A DNA stretch of 64,000 nt from Halichondria panicea. Its lineage: Eukaryota > Porifera > Demospongiae > Suberitida > Halichondriidae. The DNA is taken from NCBI RefSeq assembly GCF_963675165.1, contig NC_087377.1:7829122-7893121 (forward strand), in the 5' to 3' direction. This document shows positions 44,514 through 55,940 of this stretch, piece after piece (position 1 is the first letter of the stretch; every line of letters starts with the position of its first letter). The position numbers and the translations under genes were made by a program. The notes under the pieces are model-generated. The model saw nothing but the letters and a program-made list of their open reading frames with translations. It had not been told where the DNA came from and searched no databases.

Positions 44514-45322
44514 AGATGAAGCAAGTGGTGTGCGAAGCTCCTCCACATGATGTTGTCAACATGGTGGTTGGGTCAGATGTTCTTGTAGTAGGTATGTTAA
44601 TTCACAAATTGCGCAAATTGAGTATATTATAATATAGCAATTGTTAAAATACCAATTGTACTCTCGTTCATTGCACTCTCGTTCATTGCAATTATGATGC
44701 AATAAATGTTTGTCGGTTCCAGCATAGATAGTGGAGGATGGGGATTGGCAACTCACTCACGTGAGCTTATGTTTGCAATGTAGCTGAGCCAGAGCTGAGC
44801 AGCACATCCGCTATTCGCCTAGGTATTGCGCGGGAGGTTTTACCAACACACAAAACAGACTTGCCTCTCTTGAAGTAGAGGTCAACAGCATTCATAACTG
44901 CATGTACATACCACACCAACAGTAAAGTAGGCATCATATGGAAACCACGGGAAAAAACAAAAGCGTGATTTATTTCAGATCTCCAGTGTTTTGTCTCTAT
45001 TTGGTAAGTTTTTTTGTCTTTTGTACCTTTGTAATCTTCTGGATAGCTAGATTATGAAAAGAATGATACAGATATTTGATTAGAAGCATTGTTAAAGCAA
45101 TACTTTTGTTATGTATTATGCTTATAAAATATGAGATTGTTTAGTGGAATTAGATACCCCCATTGTTCTCCCTCTGTCAACAGTTCCTTAACAGCTCAAA
45201 CACTTTTTCTTTGCCGTATGGAGTCTATGATACTATATGTATCGTAATGAGCTCTAATTCTGTCTAGACGATGTTTGTACTGTCATATTTACATGTTTGT
45301 TTCATTACTAATTATTGCAGCA

Positions 45323-47853
45323 ATGCCTCGAAAAGGCTGCTTTCAGCATAGGAAAGCACACCTGAAGAGTCGAAGGGAACAGCCTAAACGTGTAGATACA
45401 AGTAATATTCAGTTGCCGAGTAGTTCCTGGAGTTGCCAAAAGACGACTAAGAAGGCAGTCTATTATAAAATAGAGACAAGTGGTGAAGCCTCTGTTGAAC
45501 CAGCTATTATTACCCATACAGTAACCATTAATGATAATGGAACGTGGATCCTACATGTGTACAAGAGAGAAGTTACAAAATGTGATGAAGTAAAGCAGTT
45601 TCCAGCTTCCCTTACTCAAGCTCAAGTTTCAGAGTTACTTTTGATATTGGACCGTATGACGCTGTGTGCTGGTCATCCAGATGAGAATTTTGTGATCATG
45701 ATACAATCAAAGAAGGGAAAAATAATTTCACGTACCGGTGATGTCACTTCATATTTAGATGAAAATCCTGTTGAATTCTGTGGGAAAAAATATCCCAAAA
45801 CTGTTCGAAGTGCTGATTGTAGTGCTATCGCAGCTGGGCGATGTGGTGCATGTGTGAAGTATAGAGCTATTTTATAATTATTATTTTCTATATATAAACA
45901 ATGGAAGAAATCGTGTACAACTAGTCCCAGTAGTCATTGCAATGAAAGATACCTAAAAACCCCAGAAAAGAAGGACAAAATGTCGAAGCTACGTTCCCAA
46001 GTTAATGCCTTGGACAAGAGAATCTTAAGATTACAAGAGAAAGTTGCAACGCTAATTGAGTCTAGAGGAGAGCCAGTTGGTGATGATTTGCATACTGATC
46101 TATGTTCAATTATGCAAGAAAATAACGATAAAATATGCGCAGATTTTCCTGAAGGAATCTTCCAATGGTATGGAATGAGCAGAAAAAGGCTGCCTCTGTA
46201 AAGAATGGTACAGGAATGAGGTGGCATCCATTAATGATTAAGTGGTGCGTAAACCTGAAACTTATTTCTTCGAGTGCTTACAATGCCTTGCGCACAAGTG
46301 GTTTCTTGAAACTCCCATCTGAAAGAACTCTTCGAGACTACTCAAATGTGTTTGAGAGTAAAGTAGGTTTTCAAGATGAGGTAGACAAACAATTGCTTGA
46401 TCAAAATCTTTGCCACCTTCAGGAAAATTTGTTGGTTTAATTCTTGATGAAATGAAGCTTAAAGAAGGTATTGTGGTATTGTGTACAACAAGACGAGTGG
46501 CAGTGTTATTGGTTTCACAAGCATTGGTGATATTAATGATGATCTACTGAAGCTTGAGAGAGAAGAAGATGATCATTATTTGGTGAAGCAAGTCTTGGTA
46601 CTAATGGTACGTGGTACTATGTTTAAACTGTCATTCCCGTACGCTCATTTTGGGACTGAAGGTATTACGGCAGACTTGCTCTACCCAATTGTTTGGGAAG
46701 CCGTTAGAAGGTTAGAAGTTAAAGTAATATCTGTGACTGCCGACGGTGCAAGTCCAAACAGGAAGTTTTTTAGAATGCACCAAAACCCCAAAGTCAACGC
46801 TATACCTACATCCATAAGGTCCGGAACCCTTACACTGTTCAGGGTCGTTGGGTTTATTTCTTTGCCGACCCACCACACTTGATGAAGACGATTAGAAATT
46901 GCTGGTCACATTCAGGATTTCAGGGTACTCGACTAATGAAAGTAAGAAAAAAATTAATGTTCTATCTATTTTGTGTAACTGTACATGCTGTGTAATTTAT
47001 AGATATCTGGAAAGTTCATCGAATGGAGGCATCTCATTAATCTCTATAACAAAGTTTCAAGTACCGCTTCCACTTTAAAAGGCTTATCTCTACTTCCCAA
47101 ACTAAAGCTAGAGCATGTCAAGCTTACTTCCTTTTCAAGAATGAGGGTTGATCTGGCCGCACAAGTAAGTCTACTTATTAATAATAATACTTGTACATGC
47201 ATTTGCGCAATGTGAATTAATTATCTTTGATATCAAACACATGCATTGCATAGGTTTTGAGCCAGAGTTTCGCGAACGCTTTTCATTATTTTGATGACCC
47301 TGATACAGTTGAAACTCAGCGTTTTGTTTCCTATTTCGACAAATTTTTCGATTGTTTAAATGTACGCAGTAAGGTTGAGTGGGTCGGTAAACGAAAACCA
47401 AATTTGAAGCCATACATTTCCCCATCAGATGAGCGTTTAAACGTAAGATACTTATTGTCATCAATTCTTTGATATTGCTTTTTTTATACAGTGGCTTGAA
47501 AATGATTTTTTAGCCTACTTTCATGAGTGGGAGGACTCGGTGAAAGATTTACCACCAACTGAAAAGAACAAAATGACACTCTCTAGGGAGACGCTGGAAG
47601 GTATTCAAATTACAGGTAATTAAGGCTAATTAGGCCATTAACTCACACTGATAAGTTTTTATTTATTTATGTAGTCAAGTCTTTTGTGGAGATGGTGAGA
47701 TACCTACTCAGCTTGGATTCATCCTCGTTTCTGTTGAGTGAACGAATATCTCAGGACCCCTTGGAACATTACTTTGGAAACCAGAGGGGGTGTGGTGGAA
47801 GAAATGATCATCCCACTCTACACCAGTGTGTTAAGAATGCTCCAGCGCTTTGA
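45323..47853 (+). pseudogene. P-element/THAP9-like transposase, degraded
   Basis: Begins MPRKGCFQHRKAHLKSRREQ at 45323; then a cysteine pair (CGACVKYRAIL), a leucine-rich coiled-coil-like stretch (LRSQVNALDKRILRLQEKV), and the hallmark P/THAP9 block WHPLMIKWCVNLKLISSSAY..LPSERTLRDY (46213-46345). The RNase-H-like catalytic region follows: GLILDEMKLKEG (first Asp), VTADGASPN (second Asp), DPPHLMKTIRNCW; then exons 47003-47164, 47254-47442, 47492-47615 and 47675-47853, ending QDPLEHYFGNQRG with HPTLHQ. Breaks: a TAA within a TAATTATTA insert (about 45876), a frame shift near 46164, a shift near 46425, a 10-base GTATTGTGGT-type duplication near 46468, and a shift near 46790. No canonical N-terminal C2CH THAP finger is visible. 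Once it would have cut and pasted the element; now inactive. Confidence 0.88.
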
Positions 47854-47910
47854 ATGAAAAAATCTTATGCATTAGATCAAGTAAAAGGAAACTGTAGGCG
47901 TAAACGTCTT

Positions 47911-48902
47911 TTAAGTAAAGATATGGAAATAGATAGCACTCACTACCAAAACGTAAACAAACATAAATGTTCCATTTATACTTTTCCTTAAACTAGTTGA
48001 TTTTTGTACTGTCTTCTTCTGACGATGTTTGTATGCTTCTACCCATGAAGCAACCATTGAAAAACCTCTTACAGTAACCCACAATTTAATTATTTCCAGT
48101 TCCTCAGATTGTTCTGGATCATCAATGTCTTGTGACAGAATACACCCAAAAAACTGCACATTTTCATTTGCCGCAATAACATCATGGACATTTTGCTTGA
48201 AGCTCTCTTTATTTGCAGTTCGACTGAGCATGTGACTTTCTAACACAGTTTTAACAACTTTTTCAATGGCAACAAAAAGAGAGAAAGAGTTGTCATTTAG
48301 AGGAAACAAACCACCCCGATTTACCAGATCAAACCACTTATATAGTTGTATACGACATGATGTCACTGCCTTCACTGACAACACCCATGTCTCCTAAACA
48401 GGTAATGAACCGAGAGAACTTCTCACCTTTTCTTTTTTCGAATCGTTTCAAAAGTGAGTGGGGAACAAACCCTGCTGCGTACCGAAGAGCATTGAGCTCA
48501 TCTCCGCTTAGACATAATATAGGTTCCTTTTCTTTGCAACTCTTACAGTTCGTAGAAAATTCATCCTTAATCATCCCTTCAAATAATTGTTCGTAGACAG
48601 CTTGCATGCAAATCGGATCGAACACGTCAATTTTCAATCTGAACAGTAATTCGTTCCATTTAGAGACGAGAACACCTTCTGTGTCATTTCTTAGTTGATG
48701 AAATAAGTAAGACCGACAACCTTGTCCTCTTTATTGCTGCTGCATATTTATTGTCATAGGTATCTTTAACCTGCTGCTGAAGAAACCGTGTGACAGTGAC
48801 AGAGAAACTCTCAAATACATCTGCATTTTCTTCACTGATGACTTTGTCCAACATTTCCTTTGTCCTCTCATTCACCTCAATGCTCCTGCTATTTCCTGAC
48901 AT
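47911..48902 (-). pseudogene. Second gene of the P-type transposon, function unknown
   Basis: Minus strand, starting MSGNSRSIEVNERTKEML at 48902 and running to about 47911, converging on the transposase with 58 bp between 3' ends. Pieces: an acidic helical N-terminus (VISEENADVFESFSVTVTRF), a cysteine pair (CKSCKEKEPI), ELNALRYAAGFVPHSLLKRF, and ELEIIKLWVTVRGFSMVASW..KSTSLRKSI at the end. One frame shift (near 48720) and a stop (near 48338) split it. I recall similar stand-alone proteins in sponge, cnidarian and fish gene sets but cannot name a domain. No enzyme motif is evident; an accessory, regulatory or DNA-binding role is a guess. Confidence 0.6.
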
Positions 48903-49317
48903 AGGTATGCATTTCTCTATAGCTCCATGCACGTAAAGCACTAAGCATCAATGCACTAGCCATAGTGAGCGGTATTATCAGCTGTACTGTGTGAGCAATA
49001 ATTTAGCAGCATGTGCATAAATAACCCTTTCACCACGAACGAAGGCAGCAAAGAAAGAAAGTAGGTTTTATTGTATGACTATTAACCCGTTAGCAGATGT
49101 GCCGCTTGTACGGCTGGAGTTGCCAATCCCCTTCCTCCACTATCTATGGTTCCAGCCAGCAATCAGCCTGAATGTGCAGCCAGCAATCAACCTGAATGTG
49201 CAGCCAGCAATCAACCTGAATATGCAGTAACCGGCAAATCTGATGCTGAGCAAGACATTCTGGACATGGTAATGATTGCCCATGACGAAGAACTACAGAC
49301 GAGCCTAAGAGATGAAG

Positions 49318-49322
49318 GTGTG
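49318..49322. other. Target-site duplication of the Ty3/Gypsy element (left)
   Basis: GTGTG precedes the LTR start TGTTATGTAG; the same GTGTG follows the right LTR at 55445-55449. Removing the element restores the kinase intron start as GATGAAG|GTGTGC. Confidence 0.75.
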
Positions 49323-49535
49323 TGTTATGTAGTAGCTAGATTTACTGCTACACGGCTATCTTTATTGTCTTGGTTAAAAGATCATAATTATATTATCGAG
49401 ACTCAAGTGATTACAAAACATTGCATAATAAGTTGAACAATACAGCCGGCTGCGCAGAGCGCAATGCCCAACCGGATATGACTACAAAAATCAATAAGGT
49501 AAATACCAGGTTAGGAATAAGTCCAAAACATTACA
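49323..49535 (-). repeat. 3' LTR of the Ty3/Gypsy element
   Basis: Ends TGTTATG..ACATTACA on plus. Shares GGCTATCTTTATTGTCTTGG, GAGACTCAAGTGATTACAAA and AATACAGCCGGCTGCGCAGA with the right LTR. The minus-strand AATAAAGATAGCC is a possible poly(A) signal. It has an extra TTATAT-type insert (AATTATATTATCG against ATATTGTCG) relative to the 5' LTR. Confidence 0.85.
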
Positions 49536-49550
49536 ATTCTCCCTCCTTAA

Positions 49551-50468
49551 CCCTTTAACCGTCACGGGCCACGATCGTGGCCCGCAATAGTGACTTTTTT
49601 TGCGAAATTCTAATTCTGCGATACTTAGGAAGTAGCTCGAACTACACACATCCCTGTATAGAGGAAGAGCTCTAGAATCACGTGCAATTTAGTCTAGAAT
49701 TTTCCAAGCCACGTTGCTATATTAAAATTTCATTAGCATCTTACCGCACGAAGTTTATAGCTATGGCTAGGTTGTTTACTTGTGCCGATGTGCTTGAAAA
49801 GCTTGAGGACAGCAATGGCGATGTCTCCTCTGGTGATGACAGTGCCTATGAAGGAGAGGAGATAGTAGGATACCTCCCAAAGGCTACCAGCTTTATGCCA
49901 GACGCTGATGAACTGTCTGGGACTGAGAACATGCAAGACATGGACCTAGACGCTAGAGCTATGGACCAGGACGGTGAAAGACCAGGAGAGGGCTCACTGT
50001 GTGACTCTGGCAAGTAGTATAGTATAGCTAGAATATCAGTATAGTATAGCTAAAATAGAATTAGCAGTAATGAACAGTCTTTATGTGAGCTTGTAAATTT
50101 CATAGATCGTTCACCGATATAGTATTACATGTACGTATTGTACTTCAAATTGATATATAGCACTGTTACATTCATAATTATGATGTGAAAATCAAGCTTA
50201 GTCAAGCCTTTATACCATATGATAGGCTGATCCATAAAAAAAAATTTTTGGATTTTATCTCACCGCTGGCCGAGCATTTAAATTGATAAAAACGGGTGAG
50301 CGTAATAACCGTGGTTGTTATGGCAACACATGTTGCACCATTTTATTCCTTGTTGTATGGGCATTCTATTGGTATGTGGTTGCTAGGCATTTTATTGCTT
50401 TGGAAACCCGATAGAGAATTTACAGACATTTCACTTCACTGTTGATTAAGAATCCGACGGTTAAAGGG
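49551..50468 (+). mobile_element. piggyBac-type element, internally deleted
   Basis: TTAA at 49547-49550 and 50469-50472 flank inverted repeats CCCTTTAACCGTC / GACGGTTAAAGGG, matching the TTAA specificity and CCC-type ends of piggyBac. A subterminal palindrome GGGCCACGATCGTGGCCC lies at 49566-49583. It carries only the start of a transposase-like frame. Inserted between the coding region and polypurine tract of the retroelement. Confidence 0.88.
49763..50017 (+). CDS. N-terminal remnant of piggyBac-type transposase
   Basis: 84 codons from ATG 49763: MARLFTCADVLEKLEDS then an acidic, serine-rich stretch with EGEEIVGYLPKA. piggyBac transposases commonly start with such a short hydrophobic/acidic leader (VLE.L.DS..D). 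The DDD catalytic core is absent, so the product could not transpose. Stop at 50017. Confidence 0.55.
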   Translation: MARLFTCADVLEKLEDSNGDVSSGDDSAYEGEEIVGYLPKATSFMPDADELSGTENMQDMDLDARAMDQDGERPGEGSLCDSGK

Positions 50469-50492
50469 TTAATGAGGAACATAAAATAAACG

Positions 50493-53400
50493 TCAATCAG
50501 TTCTATATCCGTACCTATCAGGTTCCTTTCGAATTCGGGATGATGTTCGAGTAGGAATCAACGGTGATTCAGGTTGTTCCGGTTGTTCAGGTTGTTCAGG
50601 TGGTTCCGGTTGTTCAGGTGGTTCAGATTGGTCAGGTTGTTCTGGTTGTACAGGTTGTTCAGTTGGCGAGTCTGTCTCGGTTCCATCTGGTTCCATTCCA
50701 GAATCGAGCTGATTACTATTTTCTGTTGGTATAGCATCATTGTCAGTTTCGATTCGTAGTTTCAATTGATCAGCATGTTTCCTAACTCTCTGGCCATTCT
50801 CCAGGAGCAACCCATACATTACCGATCCTAGTCGCTCGGTGATTGTTCCAGGTAGCCAACGCGGCCCCCTTACTTAGTTCTTAGCATATACGAAATCACC
50901 AACACTGAAATTCCGTAGCTTGGCATGACTGTCATGTCCTCTCGTCTGATTATCTCTGCATGTATCAGCTTTGGTCTGTAGATGAGGTTGAAGGCAGTCC
51001 AGGAGCGATCGTAACTTCCTCCCAAACATCAGCTCAGCAGGAGAAACTCCTGTACTGCTGTGTGGAGTCAAACGATAATTGAATAGGAATCGTGAGATTT
51101 TTGTTTCCAAAGAACCTTCTTGTAACTTCTTCATTCCAGCCTTAAACGTTTGTACCGATCTCTCAGCCAACCCATTCGAAGCTGGGTGGTATGGCGGAGT
51201 CCTAACGTGTCTCACTCCGTTGCTCTTGAGAAACTCGGCAAATTCACTGCTTGTGAACGTTGTAGCATTGTCTGAGACAATCACTTCTGGTAATCCCAGT
51301 GAGGCAAATGACTTCCTCATGAGTTCGATCGTAACAGCACTCGTCGTAGTGGTAGTCATGTGTACTTTCAGCCATTTCGAATGTGCGTCAGACATAATCA
51401 AAAAACATTTTGCCCATAAAAGGACCGGCATAGTCCACATGGACTCGAGACCATGGTTTGTTTGGCCATGCCCATGGATGCAAGGGTACAACAGGGGGTG
51501 TTTTCTGTTGAGTCTGGCATATCACACAAGATTTGCATACTCCTTCTAATTCTGCATCAATTTTCGGCCACCACACATATCCTCTAGCCAAGGATTTCAT
51601 TCGTACAATGCCTGGGTGGGCCTCATGCAACATCGTTTTTACTCGGCTTCGACATTTAGGGGGTACAACTACTCGACTACCCCACAACACACAGTTTTGT
51701 TCAACACTTAGTTCATACCTTCTTCTCCAATAAGGTCGTGTCTCTTCCTGTTCGGGGCATTCAGCTGGCCAACCCGTTAAGATCCAATCTTTCACTTTAG
51801 CCAGCACCGGATCATGACGAGTCCACTCTCCAATTTGTGTGCTGGTCACTGGTGTAGAGTCTAGAAACTCCATGAGATGGACCACTTCTGGAACTTCGGG
51901 TATTTCCTTCCTGGTGTTTGGGAGCGGCAGACGACTCAAGGCATCCGCATTTGTGTTCTCCTTCCCGGGCTTGTAGCTGATGGTATAGGAGTAAGCACCT
52001 AGGATAAGTGCCCACCTCTGAATCCGTCCTGAAGCCATTGTTGGGGTGGCTTTTGTTTCACTGAAAATGTGAGTTAGGGGTTTGTGGTCAGTTTTAAGTT
52101 CAAACTGTCTCCCATAGAGATACTGATGGTACTTCTTTACACCAAACACTATGGCCAAAGCCTCCTTGTCAAGCTGTGAATATTTCTTTTCAGTTTCTGA
52201 TAGTGTTCTCGAGGCATAGCAGATTGGTCGCTCGTCTCCATTCGCCATTACATGTGACAAGACAGCCCCTACTCCGTATGGTGAGGCGTCGCACGACAGA
52301 ACCAACGGTAACTTGTTATCGAAATGGACTCGTACTCTTGAGGAATTCAGGAGGTTCTTCACATGGTCAAAGGCTTGTTGTTGTTTTGAACCCCATTTCC
52401 ACTTTTTCTTCTTCTGGAGTAGGGCATACAGTGGAGCCAGAACAGAGGCCAGGTCGGGCAGAAACTTGCCGTAATAGTTCACAAGACCTAAAAACTACCT
52501 CAGCTCTGGCACATTCTTCGGAGAGGGTGCCTCTAGAACAGCCTTGACCTTCGCCTCAGCTCTGGCACATTCTTCGGAGAGGGTGCCTCTAGAACAGCCT
52601 TGACCTTTGACTCCGATGTGTGCAGTCCATCCTTGCTGATTATGTGTCCGAGGTACTCCACCGAATCCAAAAAGAATGAGCACTTTGCCTTCTTGAGAGT
52701 GAGCCCAGCTTTCGACAATCTGGTAAGGACTTCTGTCAGGTGCTCCAAGTGCTCCTCTTCCGTGTGACCTGTGATCAATATGTCGTCTATGTAGATACAC
52801 ACTCCAGGTATCCCTTGCAATAGATTTTCCATCACTCGTTGAAAAATTGATGGTGCGGACGAAACTCCAAAAGGTAAGCGATCGTACTGAAATAGACCTT
52901 TGTGCGTGTTAATGGTTGTTAACGGTTTCGACTCCTCGTCCAGTTCAATCTGCTGGTACGCATGTTTCAGGTCTAGCTTTGTGAACTTCTTTCCGCCAGA
53001 AAAAGAAGCAAAAAGATCCTCAATTCTCGGTAGGGGATACTTATCCACCTTGCAGCTTCGATTCAGTGTGACTTTGTAGTCTCCACATAGTCGTACTCGT
53101 CCATTGTCCTTGTTGACGGGAACTACGGGCGTTGCCCACTCTGAAAATTGGACTGGTTTGATCACTCCTAGAGACTGTAGCTGGTCCAACTCCTTTTCCA
53201 GTTTAGCCCGCATTGAATACGGCACAGTTCTGGCCTTAAAGAACTTGGGCGTTTCTTCTGCTTCCATATGGATCTTGGCTTTGACACCCTTCATCTTCCC
53301 TAGTCCTGGCCTGAATACATCTTGATGCTCGTCTAGAATGTCTTGAAGTCTACGTTCAGTTCGAATCGTTAGAATGCGTTGCCACTCAAGTTGCACTTTT

Positions 53401-54480
53401 GACAGCCAGTTCCTTCCTAGCAAAGGTTGGTGCGCTCCCTTTGTGACATAAAGGGGCAGGGTGTGCGTTTCACCTCTGTGTTGAACTTCAACATTGACGG
53501 TACCCAGTACGGCAATTCGTTCCCCCGTATAGGTGAGAAGCTTGTCTTTCACCTTAGTGATACACGTGTTTTCATTCTTTATTAAGCTCAAAGTTTCTTC
53601 GCTAATGAGCGAGACAGATGCTCCTGTATCGACTTCCATTTGGACGTCAGTCCCATTCAATGAAATCTCCACTACTATTGGGTCTGTACTTCCTCCACCA
53701 ACACTGTGTAAATAATATTCGTCACCACTGTCCTCACTGTCAATTACAACTGTTTTTGCGCTTTCTTCAACATTGTCTTTTCTTTTTCGACAAACTGAGG
53801 CAAGGTGCCCCTTCTTGTGACAGAAATGGCACTCATAGTCTTTAAACTTGCACTGAGCTGCTGAGTGCTTGCCTCCACATCGGTAACAAGTCTTTTCGAA
53901 TGCTTGTCTTCCCCTTTCTTGTGGTCTCCGGCCTCGTCGAGGATGCTGATGTACCTTGTAGACTGGCTTCTCGTCTCCTTCTGAAATAGGTTTATCCTTT
54001 ACTTGTAGCCGCTTGGAGTCATTCTCTGTTGTCTCTGTAGCTTGGGAAATCTCCAAAGCTCTTTCGAAGGTCAACCCAGCCTCCTGCAGTAGCCTTTGTT
54101 GCACTCGTTTGCTGGTATGCCACACACAATTCTATCTCGAAGCATATCATTCAATATGGCACCATAATCACAATACTCAGCAAATTTTCGCAAAGCCGTC
54201 ACAAAGCTAACCACAGATTCTCCTTCATTTTGACACCTTGTGTTAAACTCGAAGCATTTGATGATAGGCGATGGTTTCAGTTGAAAATGGTTTTTCACTG
54301 TCTCTACCAACTCCGCAAAGGTGAGCTCTCTTGGAGTCCCAGGGAGAGCTAGTGTCTTGATCAACCGATAAGTTGCAGGTCCTACACAGTGCAGTAGAAT
54401 AGCTCGTTGCTTGCCTTCGTTTGTAATGTCATTGGCTATGAAATAGTTCTCCAGTCTTTCTGCATACTCTACCCACTATT
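50493..54480 (-). pseudogene. Ty3/Gypsy gag-pol polyprotein, degraded
   Basis: Minus-strand order: gag piece (54071-54364, LTFAELVETVKNHF), two CCHC zinc knuckles (CYRCGGKHSAAQC and CHFCHKKGHLASVC, about 53795-53890), protease (EVDTGASVSLIS), reverse transcriptase (GDYKVTLNRS, LDLKHAYQQIEL, YIDDILITG), RNase H (LSCDASPYGVGAVLSH, YSQLDKEALAIVFG), H2C2 finger (HEAHPGIVRMKSLARGYVW, CKSCVICQ), integrase (VHVDYAGP, VSDNATTFTS, NGLAERSVQ) and a C-terminus with PEQPEQ-type repeats (50580-50650). Disruptions: a stop at the gag 5' end (54479), a frame shift near 54120, a 56-bp tandem duplication in RT/RNase H (52498-52609) and a one-base homopolymer change near 51403. The extra T there splits integrase. 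Confidence 0.93.
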
Positions 54481-54485
54481 GCTGT

Positions 54486-55444
54486 GCACACGGCTATCTT
54501 TATTGTCTTGGTTAAAAGATCATATATTGTCGAGACTCAAGTGATTACAAAACATTGCATAACTAGAGCACTAAAGTGCAAACCCTCGGCTGGTGACATG
54601 ATTATAAAGAAACCAGAAGACTGATATAATGCAGTGCATATAGTGATGTTGTTATTATCATCATGCATGACTTGCACAGCAACTAGGAGCAATAAAACTA
54701 AACCAGACTGGAGGCATGCTGAAACATTTGAGAACAGGTAGTAGTACTATAGATATATGCACTGTGGATTAGGATCACAGCAAAGAAGCCTAGAGTCTCA
54801 GAGAAGTATGGCTCCAGGTCCTGCATGGATCCCAGTCAGCTAAAGCAAGCGTTCTACTTTAGTGACCCTGTTCCATTGTTCCTGGTATATACAGCTTTCT
54901 ACTTTAGTGACCCTGTTCATTGTTTCTGGACCTGGTACAGGATCACTTCAGTTATAAGTAACGCATGTGCAAGTTCTGTTCAAGCTACATTTTGCTTGCT
55001 TTTATTAGACAACAAAGCTTTAACACCGAAAGCTGCCACTATTAGAAGTACTGACTTGTTGTGTGGAGGCTACCCATGCTGTAAACGCAGTGCTAGAGCA
55101 TCCAGGTAAGCAGACCCAGTCACAAGCTTCTTAGCTTTTGCTCGTTTTTATTTGACAACGAAGGTTTAACATGAAATTCTGCCACTATTAAAACTAATAA
55201 CTTGTTGTATGAAGGCTATCCATGCTGTAAACGCAGTGCTGTGGCATCCAGGTGAGTAGATTCACCTGTCACAAACAAACAAACAAACAAACCAAACGAC
55301 TACTATAACCCGTGGCCGCCCACGCGCCTCGGGTTAATAAGTTGAACAATACAGCCGGCTGCGCAGAGCGCAATGCCCAACCGGATATGACTACAAAAAT
55401 CAATAAGGTAAATACCAGGTTAGGAATAAGTCCAAAACATTACA
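54486..55444 (-). repeat. 5' LTR of the Ty3/Gypsy element, interrupted
   Basis: Two parts, 54486-54562 and 55338-55444, together match the 3' LTR. The break carries a 772-bp insertion. The inner end is shortened: about 30 bp present in the 3' LTR (TGTTATGTAG..TACTGC) is missing and a gag-like CAGCAATAG codon series starts almost at once. Confidence 0.85.
54563..55334. mobile_element. Hairpin-ended repeat, complete copy in an LTR
   Basis: The empty site in the other LTR (GCATAATAAGTTG) fixes the ends: insert CTAGAGCACTAAAGTGC..CGCCTCGGGT with TAA on both sides (or, equally, no duplication and insertion between A and T with the insert ending TTAA). The ends are not inverted repeats of each other. 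One is the hairpin GCACTAAAGTGC next to CTAG, the other a GC-rich hairpin ACCCGTGGCC..CTCGGGT. The interior has two diverged copies of a TTTGCTCG..GCATCCAGGTAAG unit. No protein-coding capacity. Confidence 0.85.
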
Positions 55445-55597
55445 GTGTGCTTTAAAGTATAGTCATGCTAATTTCATGGCATACATGCAGAAGAGCACTT
55501 CAACCACCTTCACCTTCTCGAAGAGATTGGACAAGGTACCTTTGGGGTGGTCCACAAGCCAATTTGGAGAGGGAAAATTGTTGCTGCAAAAGACTAA

Positions 55598-55940
55598 TGC
55601 ACCTATCAATGTCAGTCGCCACTACCCCCCCCCCCTGCGGGGCACAGTGGGGACATAGTGGGGTTTTGATGGGATTTTAATTCAGCAAGTAACCCCGAGG
55701 TGCGGGATAGGGTGGGGAATTTGACTTCCTCAATATTATACAAACTCACAACAGTAATATAAAGTATAGCGCATGCACGCGTGTAGTCAAATCCCGAGGT
55801 TGTTAAGTGGGGGTATGGGAGGGGAAGTGGGGATTTGATTTCAACCAGGCCCCCTGGGGTGGGGCAGTTGATATCAAATCCCCACTAAACCCTGACATAG
55901 CCCGCATTGGGGGTAGTGGGGACTGAAATTGATAGGTGCA
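55598..55940. mobile_element. PIF/Harbinger-like MITE in the kinase P-loop exon
   Basis: Inverted ends TGCACCTATCAAT..ATTGATAGGTGCA, flanked by TAA (55595-55597, 55941-55943), the TWA duplication typical of PIF/Harbinger. The 343-bp interior is rich in runs of C and GGGGTTTTGATGGGATTT-type motifs. Its insertion interrupts the exon between the ATP-binding lysine and alphaC. Confidence 0.85.

Larger units (their letters stand above)
44724..49147 (+). mobile_element. P-superfamily DNA transposon with two convergent genes
   Basis: Terminal inverted repeats of 31 bp with one mismatch: ATAGATAGTGGAGGATGGGG.. at 44724 and the inverted ..CCCCTTCCTCCACTATCTAT ending 49147. Flanked by an exact 9-bp duplication GGTTCCAGC (44715-44723, 49148-49156); if one extra C/G pair belongs to the repeat, the duplication is 7 bp. 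The 31-bp repeat length equals that of Drosophila P. Inside are a P/THAP9-like transposase gene (plus) and a second gene (minus). The insertion duplicated a splice acceptor (GTTCCAG) of the host kinase gene. Confidence 0.9.
49323..55444 (-). mobile_element. Ty3/Gypsy LTR retrotransposon with nested insertions
   Basis: Transcribed from the minus strand. 3' LTR 49323-49535 (213 bp, TG..CA); 5' LTR 54486-55444 interrupted by a 772-bp repeat at 54563-55334 and missing its last bases, together with the primer-binding site and gag start. Polypurine tract AAGGAGGGAGAAT next to the 3' LTR, itself split from the coding region by a piggyBac-type element (49551-50468). 5-bp target duplication GTGTG. It sits in an intron of the kinase gene, antisense to it. 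Confidence 0.88.

Noticed and set aside
44938..45003. Upstream first exon of the P transposase (METTGKNKS...)
   Set aside because: It has a good donor, but joining it to the next acceptor at 45320 does not keep frame with MPRKGCF; it could be 5' UTR.
49438..49530. Separate MITE with CAGCCGGCTGCGCAGAGCGC
   Set aside because: The same sequence occurs at 55340-55440 as the other LTR of the retroelement, so it is LTR and not an independent repeat.
50574..50759. Open frame of repeated phenylalanine/arginine/leucine units on plus
   Set aside because: Shadow of the PEQPEQ-type repeat that encodes the retroelement C-terminus on the minus strand.
54825..55109. Cysteine-containing open frame repeated at 61181-61471 and 61958-62209, suggesting a small conserved protein
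   Set aside because: It lies inside the hairpin-ended repeat and recurs only because the repeat does. The frame varies between copies and there is no start context or splice support.
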